Shown: piece after piece, positions 44,978 to 57,500 of the stretch
Numbering within the stretch: the stretch's first letter is position 1
How the letters are laid out: each line of letters opens with the position of its first letter
Translations under genes and position numbers: made by a program
Source: Cotesia glomerata
Taxonomy: Eukaryota > Arthropoda > Insecta > Hymenoptera > Braconidae
Assembly: GCF_020080835.1 (NCBI RefSeq)
Contig: NC_058165.1
Location: 10,857,813-10,921,812 of the forward strand
Length of the DNA: 64,000 nt
Direction of reading: 5' to 3'
Notes under the pieces: model-generated
Database searches by the model: none
What the model was told of the DNA's origin: nothing
What the model saw: only the letters and a program-made list of their open reading frames with translations

Positions 44978-46892
44978 TCCCATACAGGAAAATACGACGC
45001 GGCCAGATATGGGCCACACTTGGCGCAATGCTGTCTATCTCTGGCCCATGCTTGTAAACCCGCTTTGGCCCAGCCTTGGTAGAAGTCTGGAGAGATAACA
45101 GGGTGCCAAGCTTGGTTGCCAAGACTGGCCCAAGCATGATAACCAAGACTGGCCCAAGATTGTTAACCAAGACTGGCCCAAGTTTGTTAACCAAGACTGG
45201 CCCAAGTTTTTAAGCCAAAGCAAGCCCAGGCTTATTTACCACTATAGAATTTACTAAAAGAAGTAGAATATAAAATATATTTAGAATCTAATTGTTTAAT
45301 ATTAAACCAAATTAGTATTAAGAACCCAATTTCGAATAAATCAAATTCTCTGAAATAAAATAGTAAAATTCTACGAAACGGTTAAATTATTTTGTATAAA
45401 ATGAGTAGTTGTTGGTTGAAATGATAAAAAAGGAAATTTTTAATTGTCATTGATTTATTTTAATTTTGATGTAGAGCTAACGCAAGTTTAGACGGCTTAA
45501 CTCTTAATTTAGACCTAACTTTCGCCAATTAGAGAAATAAAGTGAAATTCGCATTTGCCCTAACCGAGATTCGAACCCGAGCCGCGCGCTTGCCAGATCG
45601 ATAACTAACCCCTATGCCGTATGACCGATAAATTGATATATATCTCATCATTCATATGAACGAAATCTATATCGTGACGGAGTGTGACGGTTTATTATTT
45701 ATATAATTTATGTTATTTAATATTGTGTTTTGATGAAAATTATCTATTTTTTACAAATTTTTAGAAATTAAAAAAAAGCAAAACTCAAGTTCTTATATTA
45801 TTTTAGACTTTGTAAATCATTCTGTATATTTTTAATATTATATTATAAATTTTAATGTTTAAAATTATTAATATTAAAAATTCAACTGTAAATTATTATA
45901 TTTTAATTTTTTTAAGACCATATAAATTTTGACGATACACAATTGTTTTGTTTAAAAAATAAATTTTCAATTTCAGCTTTTGCTATCAAATATTTGTTAA
46001 GCAATAAATATTTACTGTTCCAAATTCTGTTACTTAAGATGATAAATTAAGTTTGGATTTTCTATTAAATGACCAAAGTTAGGTTGCTCAATTCTGGCTC
46101 AAGTCTGGGTTTCCATTCGAAAGCCAAGGCTAGGTTTCCCAGTCTTGGCTAACGCTCGGGTGATCTGTGCGTCGGCCAAAGATAGGTTTCCCAGTCCCGG
46201 CCCAAGTCTGGGTCGCCATATCACAATGTCACGTGAATATAAAGACTTCAAAATCCAAGTTAAGGTGTCTCTAGGTTTGGCCAAAACTGGGTTATTCAGT
46301 CGAGGCCCATGTTAGGGTTACTATTCAACGGCCGAGGTTAGGTCATTCAGTCTTGGCCCATGTTAGGGTTACCATCCAACGGCCTAGGTTAAGTTACGCA
46401 AACTTGGCCCAAGTTAGGGTGACGCTAGGCTTGGCCAAGGCTAGGTTATCCAGTGTTGGCCCATGTTAGGGTTACCATCCAACGGCCAAGGTTAGGTTAC
46501 TCAAACTTGGCCTAAATTAGGATGACGCTAGGCTTGACCAAGGCTAGGTTATTCAGTCTTGGCCCAAACCTGGGTAATCATTGGAATGGCCACGGCTGAT
46601 TGCCCAGTTATTTCTCGGGCATGGGACAATATAGCAAACCTATTTGACGGTGTATGGGTCAAAATGACCTCAAATTTGGATTCAGCGGGTCGAAATACAT
46701 TAAGATATATGGGTCCCGTCAAAAGTACTGACAACTTTTTTTTTTTGTGTGCCGGTGTAATTATTGGAATGGCCAAGGCTGATTGCCCAGTTATGGCCCA
46801 GGCATGGGACAATATAGGTTTGCCAAGATGGGCTTCCCAATAATGTCCCAGGCATGGCCCCGTCGTTCAACTCTGGGGCTTCCTGTATGGGA
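44978..46892. mobile_element. Element with TCCCATACAGG ends and GGCCCAAG repeats, copy A
   Basis: Ends TCCCATACAGG...CCTGTATGGGA. The left arm holds tandem copies of a roughly 22-bp unit (ACCAAGACTGGCCCAAGxxTGTTA); the right arm holds a degenerate 50-60-bp unit with TTGGCCCAAGTTAGGGT-TACCATCCAACGGCC in the opposite sense. The AT-rich middle has a reversed tRNA-like block (GGTTCGAATCTCGGTTAGGG read on minus, near 45560). Open frames here follow the repeat and are not genes. Confidence 0.7.
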
Positions 46893-47021
46893 TATTATAA
46901 ATTTGCTACCATTTTTAGCGAATTATAAAGTATTGTCATGAAAAAAATTAATTTTACCTGCAACATAAATTATCAACATATAAGCGATGTGTAATGTATT
47001 ATACTTAAATATAAAGATTAA

Positions 47022-47687
47022 CCCTTTAGAGTCAGAGGATCTTGAAACGTCTACGTGTGAGACTGGTGGGGAGAGCGCGAATCGTAGAGTCCCGTGAGTA
47101 TGTATGAGTGACATGTGAGAGTAGTAGTGTGCCTGTGAGTACCCTTCCACTCATTTGAATCTCGCGCTGCGTTCATTGACAGTGCCGTAGTTAGTATTGT
47201 TGACGTAAAAAAATAGTCTCTTCGAAAGTAAGGTTAGAAAAATTTTTTAAATTTCATACATTTCTATGTAATTGAAAAATAATTTGATTGCTCATAATTA
47301 GTCGCTAGTATGCCAAAAAGAAAAATAAAAAACATAAAAATATAATTAAAAATATTATTAAAATATGACCATTATTCACATTATAAGAATTGATATTGAA
47401 ATTTGAACTTTTCTTAGTATATATTTTTTCTAATAATTATGCTGATAATTAAAATACTTAACTATATTTATAATGAGACAAAATGTTGTTCTTAATTTGA
47501 ATTTAAGTCCTTTGATATTTATTATTTAATAAATTAAAAATTGAAAAAAAAATTATTTTTTACTTCCCACCCAGGTGAAATTTTTTCTCTTATAATACGG
47601 CCCTGTCACATTTGTTTCGCGCTTTTTCTAATTCTATTGGGCTCCGCCAGACCAAAGAGTGGGGTTTCAAGGTCAGACTCTAAAGGG
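47022..47687. mobile_element. piggyBac-like MITE, CCCTTTAGAGTC ends, TTAA target
   Basis: 666 bp between TTAA (47018-47021) and TTAA (47688-47691). TIRs CCCTTTAGAGTCAGA / CCCTTTAGAGTCTGA followed by a second shared block CTTGAAAC. TTAA with CCC termini is the piggyBac signature. No transposase. Confidence 0.8.
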
Positions 47688-48364
47688 TTAAAGTACTTGT
47701 TTATTGTTTATGTAAACAGGTTACATTTACAACTGTATTCTAAATAAATATTTATGTAAAAATCACTTTTAATTGAGTTTAACTTTTTGTATTACATTAT
47801 TATTCAAACTATGCTTGATAAAGAGAGGATAATTTTTAGAAACTGTATTTTAAAAGCAGCCATTTAATATCATAAAAATTTCACGTAGAATTTCAAAAAA
47901 ATTTAGAAAATCCAAAAGTGCATGACTCTTAATTCACATTTAATTATGAAATAATAATAAAATAAAGCGATTGTGGAAAAAAATATCCAACAGCTGAAAT
48001 AAAATGATAATGTGAACGCGCCTCTCGTGGAATGAATGTGCTCAATATATATAGATATACAGTCCTTTGGTTTTTTTTTAATTTTATTTATTGCAAATAA
48101 ACAACTCTAAGTTATCTAGCCATTCTCATTCGGTGACCCACAATTCTTTCAAAAAATTTTTCAAAAAAAAAATTTGACTCAATTAATGGATTTTTTTCGC
48201 AATTTACAGTGTTTTCAGGGTTTCATACATGACGGAAAGGAAAATTTTTTAAACTATTTTGATGTTTTTTGTTCGTTTCTACTGCACTTAATAAATTTTT
48301 GAAGAGTATGGAATTAATCTCCATTAAATTTTCTTGACATAGTATGCAAAATATCTTGATTCCG

Positions 48365-49422
48365 TCCCATAGAGGAAAGTACCACGGGGTCAAGCTTGGT
48401 CCAACTATGTAGAATTCTGGACCAAGCTTGTAAGCCAGGCTTAGACCAGTCCGGGTAGAAGTTTGGGATGATAACGATGGGCCAAGCCTGGTTACCACGA
48501 CTGGCCCATGCTTGGTTACCAGGACTGAGCCATAGTTAATTTTCAAGTCTGGCCCATGCCAGTTTATGTTATTTAATTTATGTTATTTAATATTAGGTTT
48601 TAATGAAAATTAACTATTTTTTACAAATGTTTATTAGTTAAAAAATGCAAGAGTCAAGTTCTTATATTACTTTAGACTTAGTACATCGTTTTGTATATTT
48701 TTAGTATCTTATTATAAATTTTGATGTTTAAAATTATCAATATTAAAAATGCAACTGTAAATTATTATATTTTAATTTTTTTGAAACTATATCAATTTTG
48801 ACGATATGCAATTGTCTTGGTTAAATAATAAATTTTTGATTTTAAAATTTGCTAACAAATATTCGTTAAACAATCAATATTTACTGTTTAAAATTCTACT
48901 ACTTAATGATTAATTAAGTTTGAATTTCCTATTGAATGGCAAAACCTACAGGTTACCCAATTCTGGCTCAAGTCTGGGTTACCATTCAACGGCCATGACT
49001 AGGTTTCCCAGTCTTGGCTAACCCTTGGGTAATCATTGAGTCGACCAAGGCTAGATTGCCCAGTCCTGGCTCAAGTCTGGGCTGCTATTGAATGGCCGTG
49101 GCTGGGGGACCCAGTTCTGGTTCAGGCTCGGATAATCATTGGGCCGGCCAAGGCTTGGTTGCCCAGTCTTGGTCCAAGCTTGGGTCGCCAATGAATGGCC
49201 AAGGCTAGGTTAACCAGTCTTGGTCCAAGCTTGGGTCACCAATGAATGGTCAAGGCTAGGTTTGCCAGTCTTGGCCCAAGGTTGGGTGATCATTGGCATG
49301 GCCGAGGCTGGGTTAAACAGCCTGGCCCACGCATGAGCCAATACAGGTACGCCGAAGCTAGGTTTCCCAGTACTGGCCCAAGCCTGGCCCCTTTGTCAAC
49401 TCTGGGGGTTTCTTGCATGGGA
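48365..49422. mobile_element. GGCCCAAG-repeat element, copy B
   Basis: Shorter, more diverged copy: TCCCATAGAGG at left, GCATGGGA at right. Same plan as copy A: left tandem block with CTGGCCCATGCTTGGTTACC, AT-rich centre, right block with a 50-60-bp unit (GGCCAAGGCTAGGTTxxCCAG). Lacks the tRNA-like segment. Confidence 0.65.
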
Positions 49423-49859
49423 TAATAATAAAAATAGTTGCCGAAATGAGGTGAAAAAAATTTTTTGGTCGTAAAGCACTCTCTGATACTTTGCATCAGG
49501 AGTCGTGCAAAAATTAAAAACTATTATTAGAGTTGAATGAAAAAAGGCATGAATGTGAGTTTATTAATAAATTAAAAATTTTTTTCGAAAATTATTTTTA
49601 ATGTAGTTAAAAAATTTTTCAATGGAAATGATATATATTTGAAAATTTCTTACGAGTTTTTTGAGTCATGAAAATATGATATGCATATGATAACATTTTT
49701 AAATTAACATTGGACAAAAATTATTCGATTAAAAAAAAAATATTTTCTCCAAAATTTTACTTTAGTTCTCAAAAGTTTAGTTTTTTTAATTAACGAAATT
49801 AACTTGTGAATCTCGAAATTTAAACAAACGATTCGATGTAAAATTATGAAGTTACATTG

Positions 49860-50297
49860 AAGAAACACTTTTTTGGAATTTTTTAAAATCAAATATCTTA
49901 CGAACAACTTGATCGATGTTGACGATATTAGCGGCGTTAGATGTAGTATTTGGAGCACTAATAGTTATTTTATTACATCAAAAATGAAGTTCAACGACAT
50001 CTCACGAACAAATGAATTGATTTTTAATTTTCAAATGGCATTAGACCTCATTTTTTTAGGTTAAGAGCTAAATGTTAAGTTATGGAATTAATCGATACAG
50101 CTGCTCAAAGGTTATTTCGAAAAGATATCATTTTACTAATTTTTTTTTTTTTTCGGTTTTTTTGGAATTTCTCAAAATCTATCGCACCGAAACGTTTCAA
50201 ATCTACGAGGAAGTCCAAGTTTCGCTGAACCCTATCAAATGACGCCAATTTTGTTCAAATCAGTTGAGTTGTTCAAAAGTTTTGAGAGGCTTACAAA

Positions 50298-50360
<63 letters not shown>

Positions 50361-51038
50361 CCACAGTGAAGGGTAGGGCCACAGTGAAGGGTAGGTGGAC
50401 GCATCGTCTCATACCAAGGATCAACGTTTGGCTGAACCGGAGTCACGGTGAGGTCAACTATTATCTTACACAGATGTTATCAGGACACGGCTGTTTCCGG
50501 GCGTATCTCCACCGCTTCAAGCATGATGATTCTCCGGAGTGCCCGTCCTGCTCAGGAGTCAATGAAGATGCAGAGCACGTTTTCTTTGAGTGCCCACGTT
50601 TTTACCCACAGCGAGATGAGCTGGAGAATATCCTGAAGAGGAAAATCCAACCAGAGACAATAGTAGCAGCAATGCTGTCATCAGAAGCTGTTTGGAACGC
50701 TACCAACACGTTTGCAACAGAAGTCCTTAAAGACTTGCGTTCCACCGAAAGAAAAAGAGCAAATAGCAGAAGATAGAAGGAAGGTAGTTAACACCTTAGC
50801 CACCAGAAGGAAGAGCAGTAGCTAGATCCTCCCTTCACGAAGTAATGCCTGACGGCGGTTTCCATGAGGGATTAGAGGAAAGAAGGAAAAGGGGTTTAGG
50901 GTTTAGTGGGTAGGGGCGTTAGTGTCGAGTATTAGTATGACGCTGCGTCGAGTCGCCACATATCCAGGCCAAACAGCTATGCCTAGAATCCGTAAAAAGG
51001 ATTCCCCCCCCTAAAAAAAAAAAAAAAAAAAAAACACA

Positions 51039-51074
<36 letters not shown>

Positions 51075-51220
51075 GACATACAGCCGTCATCATGGGAATA
51101 ATCAAAATAGCTTCCTAGGATCTCAAAACGTGAAGATCTGATGAGAACTTGAATTTCGAGAATCAGGGTGAAACCAATAACTTTCCGATTTTTTTAAATT
51201 ATTGATTTTCTTAGCGGAAA
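49860..51220. repeat. Microsatellite-bearing dispersed repeat split by Waldo-like copy 2
   Basis: Left half about 49860-50300 (ACGAACAACTTGATCGATG, CTCACGAACAAATGAATTG, GTTTTGAGAGGCTTACAAAC, then (CA)n to 50359); right half from (AC)n 51035-51068 to about 51220 (GATCTGATGAGAACTTG, GGGTGAAACCAATAACTTTC). The halves belong together as judged from the uninterrupted copy at 62400-63010. Confidence 0.65.
50360..51034 (+). mobile_element. R1-clade (Waldo-like) non-LTR retrotransposon, 5'-truncated copy 2
   Basis: Bounded by (AC)n on both sides. An open frame to 50776 encodes the last about 130 residues of the RT ORF (GRWTHRLIPR, zinc motif CPSC...HVFFEC, end RKRANSRR), followed by the same 3' UTR as copy 1 and a poly(A) tail at 51013-51034. 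The 5' end carries an exact 18-bp tandem duplication (50360-50377, 50378-50395). Confidence 0.8.
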
Positions 51221-52941
51221 GTTAAAAATGTACTGTTTTTGAACAAGATACACATATTTGGTCGACGAATTATTTCCAAAATTATGACAAAAATTTTTGG
51301 AAATTTTGCTATTTTCTATACAAAACAGAAAAATCTCAAATATGTTTCAGAATATGTTGAAATAAAGTTTCGTTTTTTTGAAAGATAAAATTTTTTTAGT
51401 ATTTTAAATAGGGAAATTAATTTTTGAATGAAAAATATACAGTTCTTGGAAGAAAAAATTATTGTTAGCTTTGGAAAATCGTTTTTGGCTGAGAAATTTG
51501 ATTCTATTGATTGAAAATAACATACTCTTAAATACAGAAAAAATATTTATCAACCGAAAATATTGATCTCTTGCGTCAAGATCGCAAAATTCAAAACAAG
51601 AAATTCTTGAAGTGTGACAACCGATTGTCTTCAACATAAATTGCGTGAAAAGATTACTTCTTTTTGATTCAAATCATTTTTTTTGTAATTCACTTAATCA
51701 ATTGATTAATCCACTATAAAATAGCAATTTTTCAAACTCGACAACTTACTTGATTATATAATATCCGTGAAACAAAGCCAAAGGACCAAAAGCAAAACCT
51801 TTGGACAAGCAATAAAGAACAAAGTTTAAGCTGCAGCCATGCAAGTATATAAATGTATACTCGAGTGGTACAACCACATTCCGTGGTGCAGACTAAGACG
51901 ATGTAATGGTGAGTAGAGCCAGTCGGATGACTACGGGGACCAAGATAGGACGTAGCAACATGTTTACGGGGACCGCGAAGTAATACAAAGAAACCTGCGG
52001 AAGTGAAAGAGTAGAGGGGAAATATATTTACAGGAGTAAGGAGTGTTGGTCCTAACCAGCCATTTTAACTATATATACATCCATACATATATGAACAGAA
52101 GAAATGAGGGAGAAGTAAACATTAGATATCAGAACAAGCAGAAGAGAGAAGGAAGGTTTGAAAAGAATAAACTAAAATAAAAATCCGATGGGAATGTTAA
52201 AAAAACAGTTCATCTCCACATACAACTTTTTAACGAAATTGCGCTTCGTTACATTGTATGAGTTATCCCACGGCATAAGAATAAATTATTGTTACTTATA
52301 TCTTGTAGTGTCCTCTTTATTTCAAAAATAAACTTTCGTCTTACATTAATAAATCAGGGACATTATATCTTATATTTGATATATTATTCTGAATGTGTGT
52401 TACTTATTTTAAAGATTTTTATTTATTTCTATAAGCGTATAGTACTTTCATTATCTCTATCAATATCGACAATAGATAATACGGAAACAGCATACGTTAT
52501 CTTATCCTACATGGGTTTAACATTAAACGGCGTTAATAAAATAAAAATAAAAAATAATACCAATACTAGTAATATAAGTGAGTAAATTACGGCACTCAAC
52601 ATGACATTTATTAATATATACGAAGAAGTAGTATTTGTTTTTCCCTTTTTATATTTCATTTATTAGTTATCATTTATTATTTTTTCGATGGTATATCTTG
52701 CAAGCAGACAGTAAGCTTGACTTTTATATTTTATACAATTGTACACCGTCACTTTTTTATCATTAATTAATCCGATCTAACGGTGATATCTGCACATTTT
52801 AAATTACTTTTATTAGAAATGAAGGGCAGTTTTTAAAATAAACTCAGCGGAAATTGGATTTTTTAGAAATTCTTTCATTTGAAGTCTATATTTAGGTGCA
52901 TTTAAAACGTTAATTCATTTTTGTCTGCATAATTTGTTATT

Positions 52942-52946
<5 letters not shown>
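51221..52946. other. AT-rich sequence, no gene recognised
   Basis: A GC-richer stretch at about 51760-52020 (with GGTGAGTAGAGCC resembling a splice donor) could belong to a noncoding transcript, but I see no protein frame. Short open frames are AT-rich noise. Confidence 0.3.
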
Positions 52947-52979
<33 letters not shown>

Positions 52980-52980
52980 C
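52947..52980. repeat. Poly-T tract
   Basis: A homopolymer of about 33 T immediately left of copy C of the GGCCCAAG-repeat element. Confidence 0.9.
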
Positions 52981-53003
52981 GTATAAATTATTATTGCATC
53001 ATG

Positions 53004-55278
53004 GCCCATACAGGACGATACGACGGGGCCAGATATGGGCCATGCTTGGCGCAATGCTGTCTATCTCTGGCCCATGCGTGTAAACCCGCTTTGGCCCAGC
53101 CTTGGTAGAAGTCTGGAGTGATAACAGGGTGCCAAGCTTGGTTACCTAGATTGGCCCAAGCATGATAACCAAGACTAGCCCAAGATTGTTAACCAAGACT
53201 GGCTCAAGTATGTTAACCAAGACTGGCCTAAGTTTTTAAGCCAAAGCAAGCCCAGGCTTATTCACCACTATAGAATTTACTAAAAGAAGTAGATTACAAA
53301 ATATATTTAGAATTTAATTGTTTAATGTGAAACCATATTAGTAAGAACCCAATTTCGAATAAATTGAATTCTCTGAAATAAAATAGTAAAATTCTATGAA
53401 ATAGTTAAATTATTTTGTATAAAATGAGTAATTGTTAGTTGAAATTATAAATAAGGAATTTTTTAATTGTCAATAATTTATTTCAATTTTGATGTAGAGC
53501 TAACGCAAGTTTAGACGACTTAACTCTTAATTTAGACCTAACTTTCGCTAATTATAGAAATAAAGTGAAAATCGCATTTACCCTAACCGAGATTCAAACC
53601 CGAGCCGCGCGCTTGCCAGACCAACTTCTAACCCCTAAGCCGTACGACCGATAAATTAACGTACCATTTATAAAAGCTAAATCTATATGGTGACGGTTTA
53701 TTATTTATATAATTTATGTTATTTAATATTGTGTTTTGATGAAAATTATCTATTTTTTACAAATGTTTATTAATTTAAAAAAAAAGTAAAAGTCAAGTTC
53801 TTACATTAACTTTAGACTTTTTAAATCGTTCTGTATATTTTTAATACCATATTATAATATTTTAATTTTTTTTTTAAGACCGTATCAATTTTTACGATAT
53901 ACAATTATTTTGTTGAAATAATAAATTTTCAATTTTGGCATTCGCTATCAAATATTCGTTGAGTAATAAATATTTACTGTTCCAAATTCTATTACTTAAT
54001 GGTTAATTAAATTTGGATTTCCTATTGAATGGCCAAAGTTAGGTTGCCCAATTCTGGCTCTGGGTTGCCATTCAACGGCCAAGGTTAGGCATTCCAGTCT
54101 TGGCTAACGCTCGGGTAATCATTGAGTCGGCCAAAGCTAGGTTGCTCAGTCCTGGCCCAAGTCTGGATCGCCATTGAATGGCCATAGCTGGGGGACCCAG
54201 TTCTAGTCCAAGCTCGGGTAATCATTGGGTTGACCAAGGCTAGATTGCCCAGTCTTGGCCCAAGTTAGGGTGACTCTAGGCTTGGCCAAGGCTAGGTTAT
54301 TCAGTCTTGGCCCATGTTAGGGTTACCATCCAATGGCTGAGGTACGGTTATACAATTTTGGCCCAAGTTAGGGTTACCATTCATTGGCCAAGGCTAGGTC
54401 ATTCAGTCTTGGCCCATGTTAGGGTTACCATCCAACGGCCGAGGTTAGGTTACACAAACTTGGCCCAAGTTAGTGCGACTCTAGGCTTGACCAAGGCTAG
54501 GTTATTCAGTCTTGGCCCAAACCTGGGTAATCATTGGAATGGCCACGGATTTAGTTCAAAAAATTTAAAATTTATATTCCATAGATCGGATAACATGTTA
54601 AAAATTTTTTATTTTTATTTGAAAATTAATTTTTATCATAACGGACTTGATTTATTTTAATTTCCAGTGGTTTTTAGCCATTTATTTCGATTTTTAGAGA
54701 TGTCTGAGCCTTATAAATTCGAGGTTTATATTTGGCAAATCGAAATACATGAGAATCATGATTGGTCTAATTTTATAAAATTTTTTTTAACACAATATCC
54801 GGAAGTTTTAGCTTTTTTTTGCTACTTTTTGCTTTTTTGCAATTTTTCAGGGTTTTTTGGAATTTACTTAAACTTTTAATGGCTTATAGTCTAAATTAAC
54901 TTCAGATAAGTATTGAGCGGGTCGAAATACATAAAAATCATGCTTAGTTTAGGTCAAAAAAAATTTTTAAATCGCCTAAACAGCCGATTTTCGTCATTTT
55001 TTTCGGTTTTTCAAAGTTTTCTCAAAAATTTGACGGTATACGGGTCAGACTGACCTCTAATTCGGATTCAGCGGGTCGAAATACATAAAGATATATCGGT
55101 CCCGTCAAAAGTACTGACAACTTTTTCTTTTTTGTGTCCGGTGTAATCATTGGAATGGCCAAGGCTGATTGCCCAGTTATGGCCCAGGCATGGGACAATA
55201 TAGGTTTGCCAAGATGGGCTTCCCAATAATGTCCCAGGCATGGCCCCGTCGTTCAACTCTGGGGCTTCTTGTATGGGG
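53004..55278. mobile_element. GGCCCAAG-repeat element, copy C
   Basis: The longest copy. Left end GCCCATACAGGACGATACGA, right end TTGTATGGGG. Left block nearly identical to copy A; tRNA-like block near 53590 (reversed); right block 54030-54545 with the TTGGCCCA/GGTTACCAT unit; then a segment with GGTATACGGGTCAGACTGACC and CCCGTCAAAAGTACTGACAA also present in copy A. No gene. Confidence 0.7.
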
Positions 55279-55304
55279 AATGCAGTTTCTGAAGGAAAAA
55301 ATTA

Positions 55305-56375
55305 ATAAAACGGTTGACCCTACAGGAAGTCCCTGCAACTTTCCGCTAATTCCATATCTAAGCGCTTAAAATTATACGTATGACATTTTTGAGTTCTTCG
55401 AGCTTTAAAATATAATTTTGTTTTTTGAATCATATGATTTACTTTTAAACACAATTTGATCAGACCAAAAATTTTGGAGAAATTTGAAAAATTCACTTTT
55501 TCTGATTTTTTCCGATAACGATAACTCACGAACGAATCAACCGATTTTGACCAGCCCACACTGATAGAAGGATTCAGTACAGAGTACTAAACTGATTTAG
55601 TAACAAAATTTTCATTCATTTATTTGGGAAAAACAAATATTTTGTACCCATCAATATTATTTGTTACAGCTTAATAAATGATTTCTTTATATGAACAAAG
55701 CCTTATTACATGGAAATAAATATTTAGTTCCACCAAATAATATTTAGTAACAGGTACTAAATCTTTCTTTGGCAAGTTTTGTCGGTAGATGGCTATGCTT
55801 TAATTCCAATGTTTATGTGATACATAACCTATGCACTAACTTAGATTATTTTATTCAGCTCGATTTTGGGAGATTTATTAAACCTTTAAAAACACACATA
55901 CTCCCAATAAATATCTTCTATGTCTGTCTTTTCTCAGTGGAGTATAGTTTACATTTTGAAATTTTTTTATTATTGATGTGTTAAAAACTTATTTAATTTT
56001 TAATTTTATAAATGGCTCAAACGAAAAAATATAATTTAATGAGATTCTTTTCTTTATAATACCTTATATTTTTAGTTAAAATTAGTTAAAATAAGTTAAA
56101 AAATTAATTTCTTTGATGCTAATAAACGATTTATTGAGTACCAATAATTCATTTGTTAAATACTACTAAATATTTATTTGGTAGAACTAAATGGGCTTTA
56201 ATAAATGATTTAGTACCTATGACTAAATATTTGGTAATGAAAGGTTTGTTACTAAATCATTTAGTATCTGTTACTAAATCTTATTAAATAAAACTAAATC
56301 CTTCTATCAGTGCAGGGGTGATAGACGTGGTTTTTAGTAGATTTCATAGAAATCCCTAGCGGATCCGATTACACC
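55305..56375 (+). repeat. GAGCTC/microsatellite repeat, partial copy with MITE inside
   Basis: Starts CGGTTGACCCTACAGGAAGT, continues through TTCCGCTAATTCCATATCT and CGAACGAATCAACCGATTTT, and is split by the CACTG MITE at 55559-56312. Confidence 0.6.
55559..56312. mobile_element. CACTG-ended MITE, copy a (754 bp)
   Basis: TIR CACTGATAGAAGGATT and reverse, with CA on both sides (55557-55558, 56313-56314). No ORF of note. Confidence 0.8.
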
Positions 56376-56499
56376 GAATACACTAAAATCACACGGTGTA
56401 AATGTGAAAAAATTACACTGTACTTACACCAGAGTACCACGGTGTGTTACAGTAGGATTTCAGTGTAGACACAGCGGTGATCAACAACTGCTGCGTTAC

Positions 56500-56740
56500 A
56501 CCGTGTTTAAACCGAATTCTCACTTTGAATGTAAACAACAGGTGTTACACCGTCTCTACACTGGAATTCCACCGTAAATGTAAAAAAGCGTGTGTTACAC
56601 CGTCTCTACACTGGAATTTCACCGTAAATGTAAAAAAGCGTGTATTACACCGTTTCTACACTGGAATCCCACCGTGAATGTAAAAGAGCGTATGTTACAC
56701 CGTTTCTACACTAGAATCCCACTGTAAGCAACAAGAACAT
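56500..56740. repeat. 50-bp minisatellite, about four units
   Basis: TGTTACACCGTCTCTACACT recurs with an exact 50-bp period at 56542, 56592, 56642 and 56692 (T/C variants), with GGAATTxCACCGTxAATGTA between. Diverged half-units (TTACACC.., ACACTG) extend from about 56380 to 56830. Confidence 0.85.
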
Positions 56741-56862
56741 AGATATTACACCGTACTTACACTGACATTACTCCTAAACTTTTAAATCGGGTATTGCACC
56801 GTATCTATGCTGGAATTTCACTAGTTATAAAAATACCAGAAATACCCAGAAATCCCATTGTA

Positions 56863-57500
56863 CACTGAGAAATAAATTTTCTTTCGAAAAAAAGAAACAA
56901 TGCCGCAATAAAAAATTAATTTGCCGGAAATTTACAATAATTCAATTTCTGAGTTGAAGAAATAAAAAATTTTCAATCAATAATTTTCTTTTCAAAAAAA
57001 TTTTTATAGATTTCGGAAAGAACAATTTTAGATGAAAATTCATAAATTTTCTATTATCTAAAATTTTTTTTTCTAAACACAAAAAAACTATTGGTAATTA
57101 TTTACAAGTGGGGTCCACCATTTTTATTATCATTTTATGAACGAAATTTTTTTTTTATTTTTCCAAAAAAAAAAGTTGAATATCACCATTTTCTAAAAAA
57201 TTTATAAATTTTTTTGAAAATTTGTTAAAATTGTGTTAATCAAATGTTTTTTTCAAATTGTTCATTTTTTTATGTATTTTTCAAAATAAATATATCAAAA
57301 TTTTCAAAAAAAAAAAATGAAAATTAAAAAAAATGAAAATTAAAATGGTGGACACCACTTGTAAATAATTACCAAATTTTTTTTCAACAAAAAAGTGACT
57401 GTGAGAAAAATTTTTATTTCTTCAACTCAGGAACATAATAATTAAAAATTATCAACAAATTAATTTCTTGTCACAACAATATCCATTTTTTTTTAAAGAA
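56863..57500. mobile_element. Foldback element (approximate ends)
   Basis: Inner arms GGTAATTATTTACAAGTGG (57092) and its reverse (ending 57373), middle arms CTGAGTTGAAGAAATAAAAA (about 56950) and reverse (about 57411-57430). Outer ends are diverged; CACTGAGAAATAAATT at 56863 may be the left end. Confidence 0.55.

Noticed and set aside
46559..46843. 94-codon protein frame in copy A of the GGCCCAAG-repeat element
   Set aside because: The translation simply follows the degenerate repeat, and the opposite strand is open too.
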